Shown in pieces: positions 1 through 6,901 of a DNA stretch of 6,901 nucleotides. The notes below the pieces were generated by a model. The model made no database searches and was not told where the DNA came from. It worked only from the letters and a program-made list of their open reading frames with translations. The number at the start of each line of letters is the position of its first letter. Within the stretch, counting starts at the first letter, position 1. Origin of the DNA: CAZNVG01 sp964576475 (lineage in GTDB: Bacteria; Patescibacteriota; Saccharimonadia; Saccharimonadales; CAZNVG01); NCBI GenBank assembly GCA_964576475.1, contig CAZNVG010000054.1, forward strand, positions 1 to 6,901, read 5' to 3'. Made by a program: the position numbers and the translations under genes.

Positions 1-1483
1 ACGGTAGTGGTAAGTCTTTAAACTCGTTAGGAGTTAGCTCCAGTACGCCACCTCCATAATATCTTCCCATGAGTTCGGCGTATATAAAGGTAAATGTATT
101 ATAGAACGAAAATGTTAGGTTCTTTAAATCGTACCCTTCCTTCATGCGAATTCGATAGAATGCATCCGTTACATACGCATCACCCTCATTGATAATGACG
201 CGCGGGTAAAGATGAGATCTTTTTGTGAAAAAAGCCTCAGATGACCAGACTGAGGGCACCGCATACCAATTGTCTCGTAATAGCATCTTATATCGCTGAT
301 GGATGCCTTCTTGCTCACCCTTCTTAAGATACTCTCTGTGGCTCTTAGGGAATTCAGTCTTAGGCTTATCAGGAAGGTCTACGAACAAAATTTCTGATCC
401 TTCTTGTTCTTTTTTGTCGAGATCAGCCTTCGTAAGCACAACTGCAGGAAACATGGACGAGCTCTTTTTGATAGTGGGTTTCGTAACATCCCTCAAAGAA
501 TACTTATCCACCTCATGACGATTAATGATGAAATAGTCGTTCGCCGCAGTTACTATGCCGGCGCCAGAATCACAGTTATCTCGAACGGTTTTAGGTTTAA
601 TCACTTCATTATAGAGATAATCAAGAAATTCAAGCTCCTCGCCTGTAAGTGCGTAATTCGTCCACTTATTAAGAGTGCTGCGCTTGGTGTTGCTACTATC
701 TGGAGTGATCTTTGGCTCATCAAGATCTTTCTCGTTATTAATATGCCAGAACTCGGCTTCATCTCTTTTGCCATACCCTTTAGAACATATCAGAATAACC
801 ACGTCTTGCTCGATATCATCAAACTTCTTGAATGCGAGCCAGTTGAATGTAAATATCTCGACTCTATCAAAATCCCTGAGCAGCATCTCCCTTATCTCCT
901 CGGAATACTTTACCTGCAGTAAATCCGTAGGAAGTACAAAAGCAATGACACCTCTTTCCTTTAGTGAGTCTTTAGCCCCTGCCAGAAAGCTAGTCCATAA
1001 GTTTTTTGGATTTATATCACGCAAGCCCGTTGCTTTATGCACCTCTGCACATAGTTCGCGTTGATCAGGTTCCATATTTCGCCTTCGTACATATGGCGGA
1101 TTACCGATAATTAAATCATATTTTTTGTTGCTAGAGAGAAAGTATTTTAGATAGTCATCTTGTATGATATCGACACTTCCTTTTGATTTGTCGTATTTTT
1201 TGCTCTTTTTTTTCGTCTCTCGCGCTACGTCGGGGTCAACTTCTACAGCATCAATTTTTAGTTTTGGAACTTTGAGCTCATATTTGTCACCGTAGTAGTT
1301 CCCATTTAGCAGGGAATTCAAAAACATACCTCCGCCGACACTCGGTTCAAGTACATCGAGTGTCTTGCGACCGAGCTCGTAGCCACTCCCTTTTTCGCCA
1401 AAAAGACGATAAACTATATAGTCAGCGAGTCTCTCTGGGGTGTAGTACGAGCCAGTGTTTTTCTTTGAAATTACGATACTCAT
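1..1483 (-). CDS. Eco57I/TaqI-type adenine DNA methyltransferase, 3' end beyond window
   Basis: Predicted N6-adenine DNA methyltransferase; 494 residues are visible and the frame is open at the left edge. Seen: motif X-like GSYYTPERLADYIV at 11-24, SAM motif I LEPSVGGGMF at 45-54, motif II IDAVEVDP at 77-84, catalytic NPPYV at 128-132 (NPPY at 1102-1091), GVIAFVLPTDLL in the later catalytic motifs, and near the visible end GGGVLELTPNEFKDLPLP, a stretch typical of the C-terminal recognition part of this family. Only a short tail therefore appears to be missing. No nuclease domain is seen in the visible part. The ATG overlaps the HNH stop as ATGA and has a GAGGTGG site close upstream. It is the natural candidate for protecting host DNA from the HNH enzyme (inference). 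Its motif I and motif IV differ from those of the first methyltransferase, so the two are different subfamilies and not a recent duplication. Confidence 0.93.
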   Translation of the reverse strand, partial: MSIVISKKNTGSYYTPERLADYIVYRLFGEKGSGYELGRKTLDVLEPSVGGGMFLNSLLNGNYYGDKYELKVPKLKIDAVEVDPDVARETKKKSKKYDKSKGSVDIIQDDYLKYFLSSNKKYDLIIGNPPYVRRRNMEPDQRELCAEVHKATGLRDINPKNLWTSFLAGAKDSLKERGVIAFVLPTDLLQVKYSEEIREMLLRDFDRVEIFTFNWLAFKKFDDIEQDVVILICSKGYGKRDEAEFWHINNEKDLDEPKITPDSSNTKRSTLNKWTNYALTGEELEFLDYLYNEVIKPKTVRDNCDSGAGIVTAANDYFIINRHEVDKYSLRDVTKPTIKKSSSMFPAVVLTKADLDKKEQEGSEILFVDLPDKPKTEFPKSHREYLKKGEQEGIHQRYKMLLRDNWYAVPSVWSSEAFFTKRSHLYPRVIINEGDAYVTDAFYRIRMKEGYDLKNLTFSFYNTFTFIYAELMGRYYGGGVLELTPNEFKDLPLP

Positions 1484-2127
1484 ACCACCTCGTTATGATT
1501 TGCCCCGATATATTCGATGTATCGCATGAACTCGTCATCCAAATCCGCAATCAAGTCGTTCACCTCCTGGCGGTAGTGATTGTTTTTTGCTAGATTTCTC
1601 CTGATACTTTGGAGTCGTTTTTTGCATTCATGCAGTTCATCAACTCTCCAATATAGCTCATATCGAAAAAGATTGAGCTTTAATTTATCGATCATAAACG
1701 CAGCTATACTGTTTCCGTTTTTTGCTAATATCCTGCCAGTGTCTGTGCGAGTAAAATAATTATTGTAATCATCATTGCATGGCTCTAATAACCCCGTTAA
1801 TCCATCATCCGAAAGCGGTTTTGTGGGGTCATCGGTAACCCATAGATTATCTTTAGCATTATTTACCTGTGGGCATGCGTAGACCAAATTTGAGTACACT
1901 CTTTCGAGATCTGTAAATGCCCTGTCTTTCGCATCATTACCCGTATTTGGTCTTTGTGGCGCAAAGTGGTCTACCTGAAATTTTACCCCCCACCAGACAT
2001 CGCGACAATCAGTATAGCCACATCTGCTATTAAAATCACGCTTTAAATCATCACGGTAAGTAGTATGGGGTCTGCCATTGACAATTTCTGCACGACGAGA
2101 TGGGTGCTGTTTTCTAAAATCAGGCAT
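1480..2127 (-). CDS. HNH endonuclease
   Basis: A 215-residue predicted nuclease of the beta-beta-alpha-metal HNH type. From ATG 2127: a first zinc-knuckle pair C36-x4-C41, the catalytic Asp-His D53-H54 in FQVDHFAPQ, N80 in SNLVYAC, C85, and the helix motif NNAKDN with N89 and K92. The usual C-x2-C second pair is C85-PQ-V88, so the fourth Cys is missing. The C-terminal half (about 105-215) is charged and helical and unassigned; it may bind DNA or a partner. An in-frame TTG at 2136 would add three residues; I chose the ATG because it gives an 8-bp overlap with the receiver gene, the same geometry as the first junction. Neither start has a clear Shine-Dalgarno, so translation probably depends on coupling to the receiver gene. 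Its stop overlaps the next methyltransferase start as ATGA, which fits a restriction nuclease paired with a protective methylase. Invader cleavage is inferred. Confidence 0.87.
   Translation of the reverse strand: MPDFRKQHPSRRAEIVNGRPHTTYRDDLKRDFNSRCGYTDCRDVWWGVKFQVDHFAPQRPNTGNDAKDRAFTDLERVYSNLVYACPQVNNAKDNLWVTDDPTKPLSDDGLTGLLEPCNDDYNNYFTRTDTGRILAKNGNSIAAFMIDKLKLNLFRYELYWRVDELHECKKRLQSIRRNLAKNNHYRQEVNDLIADLDDEFMRYIEYIGANHNEVV
1485..1491 (-). promoter_or_regulatory. Shine-Dalgarno-like site of the Eco57I-type methyltransferase gene
   Basis: GAGGTGG sits immediately upstream of ATG 1483, with the GAGG core four bases from the start, inside the last codons of the HNH gene. The spacing is tight, so re-initiation after the HNH stop may contribute. 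Confidence 0.6.
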
Positions 2128-2788
2128 CAGCTTCAATCTTATCTAGCAATGTTTTCGTCTTTGCGATTAGCGTGTTGAGTCGTTCACCGTTGGTAATATC
2201 GATTGGCAACAGCGGGCTTGATGCATCAAGGGACTGATCAATTAGTTCATTGAGATCAGTTGCCTCTTTCTCCTCTTCAAGACTCAACCCTTCATCACTA
2301 TCCCGTTTGTCAAGCAACACTTTATATCTCTCGTCAGCATTCTGGAGTTTATCTTGATACTCTTTGATAGTCTTTTTGATTTGTAAGATGATAAGTTCTT
2401 TTGTATTTTTTTTGTCGCCGGAATCCTCATTATAGAGTTCACTTTTATCACGCACTATTTCTGGCGGGATGTGTTTTGAGCCAACGACTGCACCTTTCCC
2501 GTCACTGGAAAGAAGCATACAGGGGAAGTCCTTCCGTTCACTTCTGTACCGAGCAATCACCCCGTCGCCATCGTATTGTAGAGAAATATCTTGGCTTAAA
2601 TGGTAGTCGACCATGAGAAAATGAGGCTTCTCATGTTTTATCCTCTCGATGAGCGCTTCAAGCGGCTCCTGGTCTCGTACTACAATCTCGCTCACTGTAA
2701 AATCATGATCCATCTCTCCGCTAAAATCTGTTGCAGCTGTCTGATCTTCATCAATATAGCAGATTCTAAACATTTGATAATCTGTCAT
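2120..2788 (-). CDS. Stand-alone response-regulator receiver protein with helical tail
   Basis: A 222-residue protein. Residues 1 to about 120 form a receiver (REC) domain with the expected site: acidic pair E14/D15 in CYIDEDQ, phospho-acceptor D61 in FLMVDYHLS, the hydroxyl position S94 in MLLSSDG, and conserved K115 in VRDKSEL. Residues from about 125 to 222 are highly charged and look helical or coiled-coil, with no helix-turn-helix or enzyme motif visible. In known two-component systems the kinase transfers phosphate to this Asp. Here the ATG overlaps the kinase stop as ATGA and has a strong AGGAGG site, so kinase and receiver are probably made together and form a pair. Without a DNA-binding domain it is unlikely to be an ordinary transcription factor. 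It more plausibly acts by protein contact, perhaps on the HNH nuclease whose gene overlaps its end (inference). The receiver call is firm; the output role is not known. Confidence 0.9.
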   Translation of the reverse strand: MTDYQMFRICYIDEDQTAATDFSGEMDHDFTVSEIVVRDQEPLEALIERIKHEKPHFLMVDYHLSQDISLQYDGDGVIARYRSERKDFPCMLLSSDGKGAVVGSKHIPPEIVRDKSELYNEDSGDKKNTKELIILQIKKTIKEYQDKLQNADERYKVLLDKRDSDEGLSLEEEKEATDLNELIDQSLDASSPLLPIDITNGERLNTLIAKTKTLLDKIEADA

Positions 2789-5105
2789 GATTGCCTCCTG
2801 AGAATAATATCGGCTGCAAAAGCAGTTGGATTATCGAGTAGGAGCGTTATTTGGCCGTCATTGTCGTCCAGAACTGCTTTGATAAGATACATGCCCATAC
2901 CGGTACCCGTTGGCTCGCCTAACGCATTTACTTTNNNNNNNNNNCATGTGGTCGAAAAATCTGATGCGGATCACTCAAGAATGTCTCATGAAGTCCTCCC
3001 GCAGTATCTTCGTATTGTATGGTTATGCTCGATGCATCCGCACTTAGATTGATCGTGATACGACGCTCCTCAAGACGCTTATTTTGCACAAAAGCCTCCA
3101 TAGAGTTGATGATTAAATTATTAAATATCGTATCAAGATCAATTGGGAAAAGACGCGTAAATACTTGTTCTGATTCTTTGTCGATACCAATGTCGAGGAT
3201 AATTTTGCGGCTTGAGAGAAGTGGAGACCATACACCACTTAGCCCGCTGATATACTCAGCGACATTTACCTTCTTGCGTGTTCGTCGATCTCGCCTCAGC
3301 GGCATGAGCGCATAGTCAAGCCACGCCACGATCTTTGCATCTGAGACAGCCATTTGCTCGATGCGTGCAAATGGGTTTTTTGAGACTAGCACATTCTGGA
3401 AAGAGTCTCGATCAAGGTAACCCCCGAGGAGTTTATCAAATTGACGCATCCGCACAAGCATGTGATTTTTTAGCCCATTAAGCTCGTGCGCCGCTGCGGC
3501 CGTAATGATGCCGGCACTTGCCAAACTGCGTAGCAGCCGGATTTCCTCATCCTTGTCATCAACTTTAGATTCAAGTATTTCAGCATATTCAAATACGCGT
3601 TCTGTGCGCTCTTTTCGGTACTCAGATCTGCCACTTTGTTTGTCATTTTTACTATCTCGTTTTTCCTTTTTGATCTCGGCTAAAGCCTCTCGGCCCTTAC
3701 TCTCAATTTGGGATGATTTATTAATACGCTTATCGAGCTGAGAGAGCGAGAACAGCACCGTGTTTCGATCATTCTCTAAAATAGTCAGCATATTTTTAAT
3801 GATATTTTTCAATAAGTCGAATGATTTGTTTTCGACAATACCCTCGCGACTAGACTTATCTTGCAAATCTTCGTTTTCAAGCCGTGATATATAAATGCTA
3901 CCCGTAACTTGGTTTGGTCTCACGCGATAGCCACCAAGACGCTGTGCTGCACCCCCCGGACTCTGTGCTTGACGTTCGCCAAGACGAAGCCAATCATCGC
4001 CTGCCTCACCGTACGGACGCACGCGAAAATTATCGCGGAATATACGTATTCCTCCAAATTTTTTTAACCAACCAGCCCTTTCTCTATAGTCGATAGTCTT
4101 GTACGGGAATCTATCTACGTCCTCATCATTTGGTCTGCTAACTTTTGAGAATGAGAGGTCAAACGAAAACTTACCCATACTATCAAGTAGCTGTTTGTTG
4201 ACAGCATCAGTGCGTAGTGCTTTACGCAATGCAATCGAGCCTGTATAACTACCTTTCCGGAATGTCGCTAGATCGAAAGGCGCCGTACCCATATTTGGCT
4301 CATTAAACACCTCGGAATACTTCTTTTCTAGTTGCATGATGTCAAATTCATTTCTATACACCACATATTCAATCTGCTGCTTTGCCGGGTTATAAGTTGC
4401 CTCAAGACGGTAGTCATAGTTTTCGGCTATCAATGGGTCTACTCTGCCCCACTTCTTGGGGTGATCGGCACTACGCAGCGTAATCCCAAAGTCCTTGTCG
4501 CGAGCAGGCGGTACCAGTGCGCGCATGGATTCGAAAAGCTCTTGTATACGCGGTTCATCCCATACTTCACGAACACCATGAATATGCAGTACAGTACCAT
4601 GTGTTGCCGTACGTTTCGTCAACCTTTTGTAAAGTTTTGTAAAATCTTCAATCTCGAGATCACGCATGGTTGCGGACACGGCATCAACTGTTGTGCCCTC
4701 TTGTTCAAAATCATCCCATCTTGCCACCCATTCAACAGGATTGTCAGCTTTTTGACCCGTCCACGACGAAAGTATTACCGCTGTACCTAGCTTATCAAGC
4801 GCGAACCGACCAATACCTTTTTCGCCAGAGACGATTCGACCCTTGGGTGTGGTTGTCTCTACGCGTTTGGCACTTGCACCAATAACCATCCACTTATCTT
4901 CAATAGTTTTTGCCGTCATACCGATACCACTGTCGATAATAAACAGGTCATTGTGTTCGAATAACACATCTACATGTTCTGCGTCCGCATCGTAACCATT
5001 TTTCACGAGCTCAATGATTGCAGCCTCATCATTAGACACATTCTCACGACCGATCAGTCGAGCGGTTCGTGCAGAGACTTTGAACGAAATTTTTTGCTTA
5101 GACAT
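2785..5105 (-). CDS. MORC-like GHKL ATPase fused to a histidine-kinase transmitter (contains assembly gap)
   Basis: Predicted soluble protein of about 772 residues with two GHKL ATP-binding modules and no signal peptide or membrane segment. N-terminal module: N-box ELVKNGYDADA at 32-42 (E32, N36), DSGIGM at 58-63, GEKGIGRF at 94-101. A transducer-like middle follows: GGIRIFRDNFRVRPYG at 351-366, a DWLRLGER stretch at 371-378, NQVTGSIYISR at 398-408, and SSREGIVENKSF at 418-429; such segments occur in MORC-like GHKL proteins linked to restriction systems. A charged, probably coiled-coil segment spans about 455-525. C-terminal transmitter: H-box AAAAHELN with candidate phospho-His H540 and E541, second N-box FNNLIINSMEAF (N667), DTAGG at 700-704, IFRPH at 716-720, then after the gap GEPTGTGMGMYLIKAV. 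The 10 N at 2935-2944 put the two sides out of frame, but both sides match one continuous ATPase fold, so I read it as a single intact gene ending at TGA 2787-2785. Start ATG 5105 has an AGGAGGT site. Likely partner: the receiver encoded next. The signal it senses is unknown. Confidence 0.88.
2794..2799 (-). promoter_or_regulatory. Shine-Dalgarno site of the receiver gene
   Basis: AGGAGG lies five bases upstream of the ATG at 2788, within the last codons of the kinase gene, where it encodes Arg-Arg. It supports the start and the ATGA overlap. Confidence 0.85.
2935..2944. other. Assembly gap (10 N) inside the kinase gene
   Basis: Ten undetermined bases. On the minus strand the text before the gap reads IFRPH and the text after it reads KVNALGEPTGTGMGM, the expected order of F-box and G2-box in a GHKL ATPase. 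With exactly ten bases the reading frame breaks and a TAA follows at once; a true length of 8 or 11 (2 modulo 3) restores the frame. The run therefore looks like a placeholder of wrong length. Confidence 0.97.
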
Positions 5106-6901
5106 GCGTTACCTCCTGATATTTCTCAAACAGCAACGCTACCCGCTCAGCATCAGAGACAAAGACTTGTTTCCGATAGAGTTTGTCGATGGCGCGGTCG
5201 AGGGTGGTGTGGGCTTTGGCAAGGATGGGTGGCATGGTGAGGGGGTCGTAGAGGTCGGCTAATGAACTGCCTGGGAATTGGGCGCGGGCGTCGAGGATAT
5301 TTTGGGCGAGGGTTTCGATTTCGGCGCATTGCACGTCGGTGGTTTCGGGCCAGATGAAGTTGTTATAGACGATGTCTTTGCTGTAGCGATAGCGGCTTTC
5401 GAGGCGGCCGGCAACGGCGCGCATCCACGCCATGTGCATGCGGCTGGTGAGGATGGCGAAGTGGTAGAGGCCAGCATTGGGGATTACTTGACAGGTGTCG
5501 CCTGCTATTTCGCCATTGTTGTATAGAGCCATTGGTACATATTCACGACGCTCGGAAGAAACGCGTGGAACGACGATGAAGTTGTCGCCAAAGTTACGTA
5601 TTTCACCAAACTCAGTTGGGGCGGTCGCTCTCTCGTATGTTTGTGGACGCACACTGGCAAGTCGAAAATCCTTCACCGCTTGCACGCGCTGCATCACGAC
5701 TGGCAGTTGGCGTAAACCACTTGGCTCAGCACCATTCAGCCAAACACACCACTTCTCTTCGTTTCGCAAAAACTCTTTTGCGCCAATGAATGGCTTGATG
5801 TATTTTTCGGCGGCAGGTTCTTGCGAAAGTAATTCCGCTTTTTCGTCGGGTGAAAGCAAGAAGTTTCCGCCGTCGAGCGGCATGTTTCCAAAACTCATGT
5901 TAGGCACGTCACAAATCGGCTTGCCACGGCGCTCGATAAAAATACTCGGCGCATCGATACCATAGCCGTTGATATTTTTGGCAGTGATCTCGTTTGGCTC
6001 GCCTTTTATGTCGGCGTATTCAAGAATCCGTTTTTCAGACTTGTCGAACAAAGCAAAGCCGACGATAGTGCAATAGACCGCTGCATTGCCTTTCGCATCG
6101 TTGCTCCATTTGAACGTTTGGTGCAAGAAGTTGATTTTTACACCTTGGCTGAACATGTATTTCCAGAGTATGGGAACTTGCTCACCTTGGATGATGGAGT
6201 TAGTCGAAACGAGTGCGGTTTGAATTTTCGAGTTTTGTTTCATAAAGTCGGCTGATTTGGCGTACCACGCGGTGACGAAATCGAGCACGCCTACACCCTT
6301 AATATTGCCGAATTGCGACGTGAGTTCATCGCGCATGGTGGCGTTCATCATTTTGCTACCGACAAACGGCGGATTCCCTAAAATATAACTCAACTCGCTC
6401 GGCGCAATCACTTCTGCCCAATCGGTGGTAAGGGCGTTGGCATTTACGATGGTCGCGCTGGCGGTGAGTGGGATGCGCTTGAAGGTTTTGCCGGATTCGG
6501 CGGAGTATTCCATGTTCATTTGGTGGTCGGTGAGCCAGAGGGCGACTTGGGCGACGAGCGATGGGAACTCTTCGATTTCGATGCCGTACATTTGATTAAC
6601 ATTGACCTTCAGACTGCCAACGCCATGCCCCGCACTAGCAAACATGTCCTGCTGGTCAGCGTTTTTAGCAAGAGATGCGACAATTTTATGTTCAAGCTTG
6701 CGAAGTTCGCGGTAGGTGATGACTAGAAAGTTACCAGAACCGCAAGCAGGGTCTAGAAACTTAAGGCCGGCTAACTTATCCTGAAGTTTGCGGAGTTCGT
6801 CAAACTTTTTACGAGGGCCAGACCGTAGTGCTTTAGCATACTCGATGTAAAGTTCATCAAGAAAGAGCGGTTTGATGACACGAAGGATGTTGATTTCAGA
6901 G
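5098..6901 (-). CDS. MmeI/YeeA-like adenine DNA methyltransferase, 5'-truncated by window edge
   Basis: Transfers a methyl group from S-adenosylmethionine to adenine in a specific DNA site. The frame stays open to the right edge, so the visible 600 residues are a C-terminal fragment; the internal ATG at 6645 is not the start, because motif I lies upstream of it. Seen in fragment numbering: SAM motif I DPACGSGNF at 50-58 (about 6753-6727), the acidic motif in YGIEIEEF near 105, the ALWLTDHQMN signature near 120, catalytic NPPF at 176-179 (about 6375-6364), a probable target-recognition region at about 330-500, and RYRYSKDIVYNNFIWP near 503-518. All are typical of the MmeI/COG1002 family. Members are often around 900 residues, and some carry an N-terminal nuclease and helical spacer; that part is outside the window, so whether this protein also cuts DNA is unknown. 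Its TAA stop overlaps the next gene by 8 bp. A stretch near 5190-5470 is GC-rich with C-ending codons, unlike the downstream genes. Confidence 0.93.
   Translation of the reverse strand, partial: SEINILRVIKPLFLDELYIEYAKALRSGPRKKFDELRKLQDKLAGLKFLDPACGSGNFLVITYRELRKLEHKIVASLAKNADQQDMFASAGHGVGSLKVNVNQMYGIEIEEFPSLVAQVALWLTDHQMNMEYSAESGKTFKRIPLTASATIVNANALTTDWAEVIAPSELSYILGNPPFVGSKMMNATMRDELTSQFGNIKGVGVLDFVTAWYAKSADFMKQNSKIQTALVSTNSIIQGEQVPILWKYMFSQGVKINFLHQTFKWSNDAKGNAAVYCTIVGFALFDKSEKRILEYADIKGEPNEITAKNINGYGIDAPSIFIERRGKPICDVPNMSFGNMPLDGGNFLLSPDEKAELLSQEPAAEKYIKPFIGAKEFLRNEEKWCVWLNGAEPSGLRQLPVVMQRVQAVKDFRLASVRPQTYERATAPTEFGEIRNFGDNFIVVPRVSSERREYVPMALYNNGEIAGDTCQVIPNAGLYHFAILTSRMHMAWMRAVAGRLESRYRYSKDIVYNNFIWPETTDVQCAEIETLAQNILDARAQFPGSSLADLYDPLTMPPILAKAHTTLDRAIDKLYRKQVFVSDAERVALLFEKYQEVTHV
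5111..5117 (-). promoter_or_regulatory. Shine-Dalgarno site of the kinase gene
   Basis: AGGAGGT lies five bases upstream of the ATG at 5105, inside the 3' end of the upstream methyltransferase gene. This near-perfect site supports the chosen kinase start. Confidence 0.85.

Noticed and set aside
404..922. Plus-strand open frame of 172 codons
   Set aside because: It lies opposite the clear methyltransferase frame with its NPPY and motif I, and its translation shows no recognisable domain.
2134..2136. TTG as the HNH start
   Set aside because: It has no good Shine-Dalgarno and adds only three residues; the ATG at 2127 repeats the 8-bp overlap seen at the first junction.
2928..5105. Kinase as a truncated gene or pseudogene ending just after the N run
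   Set aside because: The sequence after the gap supplies the missing G2 box and ends in a TGA that overlaps the next start, so an incorrect gap length is the simpler explanation.
5495..5965. Plus-strand open frame of 156 codons, with others at 4332-4790 and 5278-5526
   Set aside because: All lie antisense to strongly supported minus-strand proteins. The open frame near 5278-5526 is explained by GC-rich, C-ending codons on the other strand.
1..6901. Type I restriction, BREX or DISARM locus
   Set aside because: No specificity subunit, translocase/helicase, PglZ-like, BrxC-like or DrmA/B-like protein is visible. Genes beyond the edges could change this.
1..6901. Internal promoters, terminators, CRISPR, tRNA or insertion sequences
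   Set aside because: There is no non-coding space between the genes, and I saw no repeat array, inverted-repeat-bounded element or transposase.

Overview
The window is wall-to-wall coding sequence, all on the minus strand: five genes that overlap head to tail, read from the right edge to the left. Strong Shine-Dalgarno sequences (AGGAGG, GAGGTGG) and TAA/TGA stops point to a bacterium using the ordinary code; TGA ends three of the genes, which argues against the TGA-recoding candidate phyla. A run of 10 N at 2935-2944 looks like a scaffold join in a draft or metagenomic assembly. I cannot name the organism. Base composition is uneven, with a GC-rich, C-ending codon patch inside the first gene.

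Layout in order of transcription. (1) 6901-5098: C-terminal 600 residues of a large MmeI/YeeA-like adenine DNA methyltransferase; its start lies beyond the right edge. (2) 5105-2785: a soluble protein with a MORC-like GHKL ATPase at the N-terminus and a histidine-kinase transmitter (H-box plus a second GHKL ATPase) at the C-terminus, interrupted by the N gap. (3) 2788-2120: a receiver-domain protein with a complete phosphorylation site but no DNA-binding output domain. (4) 2127-1480: an HNH endonuclease. (5) 1483-1: an Eco57I/TaqI-type adenine DNA methyltransferase that runs off the left edge near its C-terminus. The overlaps are 8, 4, 8 and 4 bp, so no promoter or terminator is expected between the genes and none is seen; both operon ends lie outside the window.

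Interpretation (inference): this is a restriction-modification-like defence locus in which two methyltransferases mark host DNA and an HNH nuclease attacks unmarked DNA. The unusual part is what sits between them: a cytoplasmic MORC-like ATPase/histidine-kinase fusion and a stand-alone receiver, translationally coupled to the nuclease. This suggests a nuclease gated by phosphotransfer, in which the ATPase end senses DNA or methylation state, the transmitter end phosphorylates the receiver, and the receiver licenses or restrains the HNH enzyme. I do not recognise this exact gene set as a named defence system.
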